The notes beneath the pieces are model-generated. The model did no database searches. It saw only the letters and a list, made by a program, of their open reading frames with translations, and was not told where the DNA came from. Below are positions 60,191 to 64,000 of a DNA stretch of 64,000 bases, piece by piece. Source of the stretch: Episyrphus balteatus. Taxonomy: Eukaryota > Arthropoda > Insecta > Diptera > Syrphidae. The DNA lies in NCBI RefSeq assembly GCF_945859705.1, contig NC_079137.1, positions 69,338,277 to 69,402,276 on the forward strand, written 5' to 3'. The position numbers were made by a program, and so were the translations under genes. Position 1 is the first letter of the stretch; every line of letters begins with the position of its first letter.

Positions 60191-61529
60191 TTACCAAAAA
60201 ATTAAAGGTCTTTTCTTTTTTAGTACTTAAAAGAGCCTGAGTTTTCCAACTTTAATGTGTTTTCACATCGCTTTTGAAAATTGTATTTCAAGAAGTCTTC
60301 GGAACTCTTTTATATTCTAGTTTTCCAAACCCACTTTCCTCTCTTCATTTTATTATCACTTTGAAATGGGATGCATTTCGTTTTTTTATTTCAAACTTTG
60401 TAAATGGCAATGAACTTAAGCACAACCTTAAAGAGTTCATCATCTTTTATGCATCGACCGATATTGAAACAAACCAGCTTCCAACCGTTCCCACAGACCA
60501 TACAAACAATTCTCTGCGCATGATGATGTGATTCTCTTTCCTTCCGTTTCCTCCAAGGACAACTAATTTTCTTTAACTTTTTTATGGCAACAAAAGTTGT
60601 GCCTGATGCCACACCATAACCATTAACTAATGCAGTTTGCCTGCAATTTTACTATTTTTTATTTTATTTTTAACTCTTTTGGCTTCTTCTATGCAAAAAA
60701 AAAAAAAAAAATACCTACCTGTGGCCCAATAGTCAAAGCACGCATCCCGGATGCAAATTAAGCCTTCATCTTCCGCATGGTGAGCATAAGTAAACTTCTG
60801 GTTATGTGTTTTTTTTTTTTGTAGGTACCTTTCGTGCTTTTTTTTTTTATTTTTTTGTTGCTGTATTTTAATGGGGCCTTACAAAGTGATGAAAGTTTAC
60901 ACTCCTCTTTCTCTCTTTTTCCTGAGAGAGCAGCAGCATAATGAAACTTAAGGGCAAACAGGATGCAGACCAAACTGAAAATATGAAAAAAAGTTAAAAA
61001 AAAAAAAAAAAAAATATACCGGAACACGTCCTGCAATTAATATTCATATCACGGTTTTGCTATAAAAGACCAAAGCAACCTTTTTTTTTCGTTGGTTTGG
61101 CCTTTGTGTCAAAGAGCAAAAAGCAAACACACTGGGAAAAATAAATATAAGAGAGAAAAAAAAAACTATAAATATATGTTTGTTGGGGGTCCTTCAGAAG
61201 GAATTCCTAAATTTTGTCATATTCTTAAAATTCAAGGGAGCAAAACTCCAAAGGGGTTAAAGATCGCCTAAATGAAAAGAAAAAACTAAAACAACATTAG
61301 GGAGGTCCGTTGGGAGGATACAAAAAAAACAAAAACACAAAAAACTGACCACAATATTTGATTTGATGATAGAGAGAGAGAGATTTGTGTGGAAAAAAAA
61401 ACTATTCGTGTAGGGATACGAAAAATTTGTTATTCCGAAAATGTCATTTCATTGTCAACACGAAATAATGAAAAGATATTCAAAAAGAAACATTACAACA
61501 CTAAAAAAAATGTATTGCTTTAAGCTAAA
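60191..61529. other. Spacer, no gene recognised
   Basis: AT-rich DNA with long poly-A/T runs (for example near 60,700 and 61,000) and a short GA run near 61,372. The plus-strand frame at 60274-60531 (85 codons) has no recognised domain. Confidence 0.5.
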
Positions 61530-62520
61530 ATGTAGAAAACTTAATTCTATGTTTTTGCGACGTTTTTATAAATTAATATAAATCGCTGGCTAAGCACGTA
61601 ACAAAGCGACTGAAAACACTTTCGAAAAATAGTATTCATTTAGAAAATATAGTTCTATGATATTTGCGATGTTTTTATCAATTATATTAAAAATTTTACT
61701 GCGACTAAAAGTGTGCCTTGATTAAAATGGAAATAGTATGCTACTTAGCACCTAAATGGAATCTTCAATTTCAATGAATTCCCTTGATATAGAAAATGTT
61801 ATTCTATGTTTTTTGCGATGTTTTTTCATCAATTCTAATAAATTCGGTAATGGGCTCTAAGTGAGTGGCTGGATGTAAATCATAGCTGCATGTAGAAAAT
61901 GAGACTGAATAAGGCCTACCATATCAACAAATTTATTTAAAGGAGACAATTTAATTCTTTGTTTTTTGCTAAGTTTTTTTCAATTCTTAATCGGTTGCGT
62001 AGACTAAGCTCGTAACGCTCGTGACCAGATAAAAATAAAATTGTCATGTAGACAGAGCAAATGAATTGCTCGGTATTGTCGAAAATTTAATTCTATGTTT
62101 TTGCGATGTTCTTAGTAACTATTATAAAACTCTAAGAGAGATTAATCGTGTGGATGGATTAAAATGTAAGTGAATTTAGAAGCTGAATTAGTCCATAACT
62201 TCCTAAAAATTCCGTTAATGTAGAACATTGTATTCTATTTCGCTTGCGATGTTTTTATAAATTATAATAAAAATTTTCAAGGAGACCACATAGATGTGTT
62301 AATAGTATGTAGATTAAGCGGCTCAATCGAGTCTTGTATTTCAACTAGTTTCGTTAATGTAGAATATAAATAATTCTATGTTTTGCGATGTTTTTACTAA
62401 ATATAATAAAATTGATAAATATGATAGTCGTTTGAGAAAGCGACTGCATGAGGCCTACACTATCTCCATATTCCGTTTATGCAGAAATGGAATTCTATGT
62501 TATTGCGATGTTTTTACCTT
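61530..62520 (+). repeat. Diverged tandem array, ~140-bp unit
   Basis: The core ATTCTATGTTTTTGCGATGT, followed by TTTTAT and AATTATAATAAA, recurs at about 61545, 61653, 61802, 61955, 62091, 62232, 62373 and 62492, giving steps of 108-153 bp. Each is preceded by a GTAGAAAAT-like word. Between cores, words such as AAGCGACTG and ATTAAAATG are shared by some units. It is non-coding. Confidence 0.82.
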
Positions 62521-64000
62521 TTGGGATACAAGACATTTTCCCTCGGAAAATGACATGAAAAAAACATATATTAATTCTTGTACCATGCTTTTTTTTATTA
62601 TTTGTATAACATAATTAATACAAACTTCTACAAGATCTCCTTATTTGAAATCAAATTTTTATCTCCAAACTTTCAAATCACGAAAGTTTTTTTTTTCTTG
62701 TAAAAATGTCATTTCAAAATAATGTTACAGACATAAAATAAACTTTTATATTATTGTCCGCCATCATCAAGTTTATACGACTTTCAGAATGATTTAAACT
62801 TAATTTTTGCACGTCACCACCTCCTGTACACATTTGTATATATTGTTTGTGTCATTCTATCACCACAGTTAGAGGCCCATCAACGTCAGTTCCATTTCCA
62901 CTAAAAAAAAATTGTGTTGTCCTCTTATTGTCCTGAATGGTGAAGAATAGTATCTCACATCGCATTTTACTATACAACGATACATAGGACTATAACCTAG
63001 GCAGCCAGGACCAACTTTTTTGTCCTAAGCCCTATGACACTGATGATGATTACAATTCTGTCCTGTGGTTCTGACATAGTAGAGTACAATGAGAGTTCTC
63101 TGGCGATAATACAGGAATTGTAACAGAAATATAAACGAAAAGGGCAGTAAAACCTCCTTGATGAATATTATATACAAACAGTTACAGGAAATTCCTGGAA
63201 AGATGTCTTTTTTTTTACACATGAAAAAAGAAAAACAAAAAAAAAGAAAGAAAAAATATAACCTGCATAAGCTTCTCTAGGGAGAATATTTTCTCTCCTG
63301 CAGAATAAATCAAATTAAGAGCTTTAATCTTAATGTCCTGACCGTGACGATATGGCAGCAGGAGCATCACCAACAGCAGCAGCAGTAGAATTGCCCTCAA
63401 TGTTAGTGACATGGATGACCAAGGATAACGTCGAATTTCGACGACGACGACACGATATGATGGTGCAACATGGTGTGTGGCACCAGACATTTTGGTCAAA
63501 CCAAAGGTCATGATTTGGTCGTTGTTTTTGGTTGACTTCTTTTTTTTTTAGTTTTGGTTCTTCTAGGATTATTATTGTTTTTTTTTTTTTTTTTTACTGT
63601 GCGCTGTGCTCCGCGGTGTCCTATGTATTTCCGGTCGTCCTTTTTGTGGCTGCTTCCCAAAATGAATATAATATTTTCTCCAATTTTTGTGTGATGAAGG
63701 CCCTGCAAAGGGTAGAAGGGGAAGGAATTGCTGCGGTAGTTGTTAGTGCCGCCATTGTGGTCATATGCACACATTTTGTCTGCCATTTGGAGATGATTTA
63801 AGGACATGGTTTTGATCCTTGCAAGAGGCATGAGGGTGCATCATTAATGAACCACTATAATACTGGCGCCACCATACACATATACAACAAAATGTGAGGA
63901 TTTAAGGATATTTTATGATCCGGAAGAGGATACATGAGTGTGTAAGTTATTAATTTTAAGGCGAACGCATATGAACTCAACATATTTTTGTAGATATTTA
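62521..64000. other. Spacer to the end of the window
   Basis: Mixed-composition single-copy-looking DNA. Antisense-overlapping frames at 63508-63831 and 63532-63801 lack domains. No repeat family of the window recurs here. Confidence 0.5.

Noticed and set aside
60274..60531. Plus-strand 85-codon frame of fairly balanced composition
   Set aside because: No domain or family recognised; length is within chance for this composition.

Overview
This is AT-rich, non-coding eukaryotic DNA dense in repeats, from the genome of an insect (Diptera would fit, but I cannot prove the order). The evidence is the long poly-A/poly-T tracts, the many miniature inverted-repeat (MITE) and foldback elements of insect type (for example termini like CAGGGTGTCCCAAAAG and TACACAGAGAAAAATA), and the absence of any open frame that reads like a protein domain. 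I find no protein-coding gene that I can support. The window looks like intergenic or long-intron DNA.

The dominant feature is a 13-bp satellite array of about 9.8 kb (16,987-26,770, with degenerate in-phase units from about 16,848). Its unit is GTC-NNN-GAC-AAAA, and NNN is mostly GAC or GGT. The array runs in one orientation for about 689 units with a single length slip. It then flips strand at a perfect 20-bp palindrome (25,939-25,958) and continues inverted for about 62 units. It contains nested higher-order duplications and decays at both edges. Because the unit has no stop codon in any frame of the minus strand, it produces spurious reading frames of up to 1,896 codons.

Around the array lie mobile elements and older repeats. 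There is a TA-flanked MITE (1,196-2,014), two elements with CACTGGTCTGCAA-type inverted ends (5,300-6,563 and 36,928-37,499), a solo LTR sitting inside a palindromic element (8,506-8,914), a Harbinger-like MITE (10,281-10,708) and a TACACAGAG-type MITE (11,261-11,694). There are three large foldback elements (27,985-29,063, 45,302-47,106, 58,641-59,975) and a half copy of the last one (57,416-58,109). A dispersed family here called R1 recurs at about 8,970-10,950, 27,615-30,190, 37,540-37,900, 41,250-42,710 and 57,000-58,270. A second family, S, carries an antisense tRNA-like end (14,238-15,190, 47,925-49,330, partial at 33,880-34,440).

Several badly diverged tandem arrays are also visible: about 320-bp units at 31,080-32,700, about 126-bp units in two blocks at 49,430-50,130 and 52,670-54,420, about 140-bp units at 61,530-62,520, and a 10-bp array at 58,440-60,190 split by a foldback insertion. 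The remaining stretches are single-copy-looking spacer with microsatellites and a by-eye excess of the hexamer AAGGAC. Nested insertions give a partial history: empty-site comparisons prove the TA target duplications of two foldback elements directly from this window.
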